This document shows positions 62,440 to 64,000 of a stretch of DNA of 64,000 nucleotides, piece by piece. Source of the stretch: Paenarthrobacter sp. GOM3 (lineage in GTDB: Bacteria; Actinomycetota; Actinomycetes; Actinomycetales; Micrococcaceae); NCBI RefSeq assembly GCF_018215265.2, contig NZ_CP136562.1, positions 2,046,001-2,110,000 of the forward strand. The letters are read 5' to 3'. The position numbers and the translations under genes are program-made. The notes beneath the pieces were generated by a model. That model searched no databases. It saw nothing but the letters and a program-made list of their open reading frames with translations, and was not told where the DNA came from. Each line of letters begins with the position of its first letter. Position 1 is the stretch's first letter.

Positions 62440-62976
62440 ATGACCAACCTGATCAACACCGCCCCGGCCCTGAAGAGTGCCGAGGAGATCGCAACCATAG
62501 AAACCGTCCGGGCGTTCCTCTACCGGGAAGCCCGCCTGCTGGATGACCGCCAGTTCGACGAGTGGCTGGAGTGCTACCACCCGGACTCCGAATTCTGGAT
62601 GCCGGCTTGGGACGTGGACGACCAGCTGACGCAGGATCCCCAGAACGAGATCTCCCTGATCTACTACGACAACCGTGGTGGCATCGAGGACAGGGTATTC
62701 CGGATCAAGACCGACAGGTCATCGGCCACCTCCCTGCCCGAGCCGCGCACCGGCCACAACATCACTGACGTCGAGGTTCTAGAGAACGACGGCGGCAAAG
62801 TGGAGGTGCGCTTCAACTGGTTCACCCTCTACTTCCGCTACAACACCACGGACACCTACTTCGGCACCAGCTACTACACCATGGACTTTTCCGGTCCGCA
62901 GCCGCTGATCCTGAAAAAGAAGGTTGTCCTGAAAAACGACTACATCCACCACGTGGTGGACGTCTACATGATCTGA
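62440..62976 (+). CDS. benB: Benzoate 1,2-dioxygenase, small subunit
   Basis: Beta subunit with an NTF2-like fold, 178 residues from the ATG at 62440. TVRAFLYREARLLDDRQFDE, WLECYHPDSEFWMPAWD, NWFTLYFRYNTTDTYFGTSY and KNDYIHHVVDVYMI agree with BenB. It forms an alpha3beta3 complex with BenA. Thirty-four bases separate it from benA; its ribosome site (GAGAG) is weak, so coupling is likely. Confidence 0.95.
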   Translation: MTNLINTAPALKSAEEIATIETVRAFLYREARLLDDRQFDEWLECYHPDSEFWMPAWDVDDQLTQDPQNEISLIYYDNRGGIEDRVFRIKTDRSSATSLPEPRTGHNITDVEVLENDGGKVEVRFNWFTLYFRYNTTDTYFGTSYYTMDFSGPQPLILKKKVVLKNDYIHHVVDVYMI

Positions 62977-63027
62977 GCCGCGCGCGGCGGCCATAGAAAC
63001 CCGGGCGCCGCACAGCAGATCCCATTC

Positions 63028-63043
63028 CGTGCCCGCGGGCACG
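63028..63043. promoter_or_regulatory. 16-bp perfect palindrome between benB and benC
   Basis: CGTGCCCGCGGGCACG is fully self-complementary and lies about 55 bases before the benC start. It may form an intercistronic mRNA hairpin tuning reductase level, or be a protein site. Confidence 0.5.
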
Positions 63044-63097
63044 CCCTTACCTTTTCCCGGGCCCGATGGCGGGCACGGACAAACCAGGAGGAACCTC

Positions 63098-64000
63098 ATG
63101 GGCCACAAAGTAGCCCTTAGCTTCGAGGACGGCGTCACCAAAGTCATTAAGGTCGGCGACTATGAGACCGTCATGGATGCCGCCTACAAGGCACGCATCA
63201 ACATTCCGTCGGACTGCCGGGACGGTGCCTGCGGCACGTGCAAGGCCTTCTGTGATTCCGGCTCTTTCGATCCGGGCGACTTCATCGATGACGCAATGAC
63301 GGAGGAGGAACTCGAAAAGGGCTACCTGCTGACATGCCAAGCCGTCCCTGAGTCCGACCTGGCCATCCAGATCCCGGCGACGTCGGAATCGGCGAAGACA
63401 TCAGCCGCCACCTTCAGCTCCACCATCAAGGAGCTCAACCGGCACACGGACACCACGGTGTCATTCACCCTTGAAGTAGAAAGCCGGGATGCGCTGGCCT
63501 TCCTGCCCGGGCAGTACGTCAACCTCAAGGTTCCCGGCACGGACGCTGAGCGCTCCTACTCCTTCAGCAGCGGGCCCGAGGCCGAGGACGCGTCCTTCAT
63601 GGTCCGGGTGACTCCCTCGGGCGCCATGTCCGAGTACCTGCGCGATCGCGCCGAGGTAGGCGACGCCATCGAGTTCACCGGACCGTACGGGTCCTTCTTC
63701 CTGCGCGAACCCAAGCGGCCGTTGCTGCTCCTGGCCGGCGGCACCGGACTGGCCCCGCTGCTGTCCATCCTGGAAAAGCTCGCCGAAAACCCGCCTAACA
63801 CCCCCGTCCACCTGATCTACGGACTCACCCGTGAGGCAGACATTGTGGGCCTGGACTGGCTCCGCGCCTATGAGGCGAAACTGCCGGGATTCACCTGGGA
63901 CTACATCGCCTCCGAGCCCGGCACCTCCGCCCCGCACACCGGTTACGTCACCCAGATCATCGAGCCGAAGCACCTCAACGACGGCGACGTGGACATCTAC
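63098..64000 (+). CDS. benC: Benzoate 1,2-dioxygenase reductase, 3' partial
   Basis: Electron-transfer subunit supplying electrons from NADH to the BenAB oxygenase. Open to the end of the window, with 301 codons seen of an expected 340 or so. ATG at 63098 with AGGAGGAA before it. N-terminal plant-type [2Fe-2S] ferredoxin: SDCRDGACGTCKAFC and LLTCQ; then the FAD domain with ERSYSFSS; then the NAD domain with LLLAGGTGLAPLLSILEK. benD, needed to make catechol, should follow outside the window. Confidence 0.95.
   Translation, partial: MGHKVALSFEDGVTKVIKVGDYETVMDAAYKARINIPSDCRDGACGTCKAFCDSGSFDPGDFIDDAMTEEELEKGYLLTCQAVPESDLAIQIPATSESAKTSAATFSSTIKELNRHTDTTVSFTLEVESRDALAFLPGQYVNLKVPGTDAERSYSFSSGPEAEDASFMVRVTPSGAMSEYLRDRAEVGDAIEFTGPYGSFFLREPKRPLLLLAGGTGLAPLLSILEKLAENPPNTPVHLIYGLTREADIVGLDWLRAYEAKLPGFTWDYIASEPGTSAPHTGYVTQIIEPKHLNDGDVDIY

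Overview
The window reads as a chromosomal segment of a high-GC actinobacterium of the Micrococcaceae, most likely Arthrobacter or Paenarthrobacter. This is an inference from base composition, GTG and TTG starts, and the gene set: a PEP synthase with its PSRP regulator, a rhomboid-DUF2156 lysyltransferase, an actinobacterial benzoate and catechol module, and several LacI-controlled ABC uptake operons. No rRNA, intact tRNA, insertion sequence or CRISPR array is visible.

Layout. 0-5.1 kb: the end of an aldo/keto reductase, a twice-broken TetR gene, and ppsA with ppsR. 5.1-6.1 kb: almost empty. 6.1-9.5 kb: a YtcJ-type amidohydrolase, an MFS transporter and a 48-residue membrane protein. 9.6-17.4 kb (minus strand): one operon of a GlcD-type FAD oxidase, a complete family-5 oligopeptide-type ABC transporter and an aminotransferase, probably for a hydroxy-acid or amino-acid conjugate. 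17.9-18.9 kb: a VOC protein and sparse DNA. 18.9-28.2 kb (minus): a BMP-type nucleoside-like ABC transporter with a Gfo/Idh/MocA dehydrogenase, an SDR, a LacI regulator and a TRZ/ATZ-type deaminase. The same perfect 14-bp palindrome lies before the transporter operon and before the deaminase, which ties them into one regulon.

28.2-35.7 kb is accessory DNA. It holds a short CxxC protein, a DUF2510/coiled-coil/GIY-YIG-like protein, a cN-I type 5'-nucleotidase in low-GC DNA, a coiled-coil two-TM membrane protein, and a fragment resembling the 3' end of a tRNA. After these come a pair of paralogous lipoproteins joined to the C-terminal piece of a DUF1023 hydrolase and a broken DUF695 gene. This is the best place to look for an undescribed (perhaps defensive or toxin-immunity) system.

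35.8-46.9 kb (minus): a nine-gene fructan operon: LacI regulator, family-5 binding protein, two permeases, two ATPases, a cytoplasmic GH32, a Tat-secreted GH32 and a PfkB fructokinase. Two spaced palindromes precede the regulator. The logic is extracellular cleavage of fructan, uptake of the oligomer, intracellular hydrolysis and phosphorylation of fructose. 47.0-52.1 kb: an aldo/keto reductase pseudogene, a 3-hydroxybenzoate 4-monooxygenase-like flavoprotein, a PLP decarboxylase and a MarR regulator with paired inverted repeats upstream. 52.7-59.7 kb: a rhomboid-like/DUF2156 lysyltransferase, an orphan FetB-type membrane protein and a large secreted copper-radical oxidase. 59.8-64.0 kb: catA diverging from benABC, giving benzoate to dihydrodiol to (after BenD, not in the window) catechol to cis,cis-muconate. 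Both window ends cut through genes.
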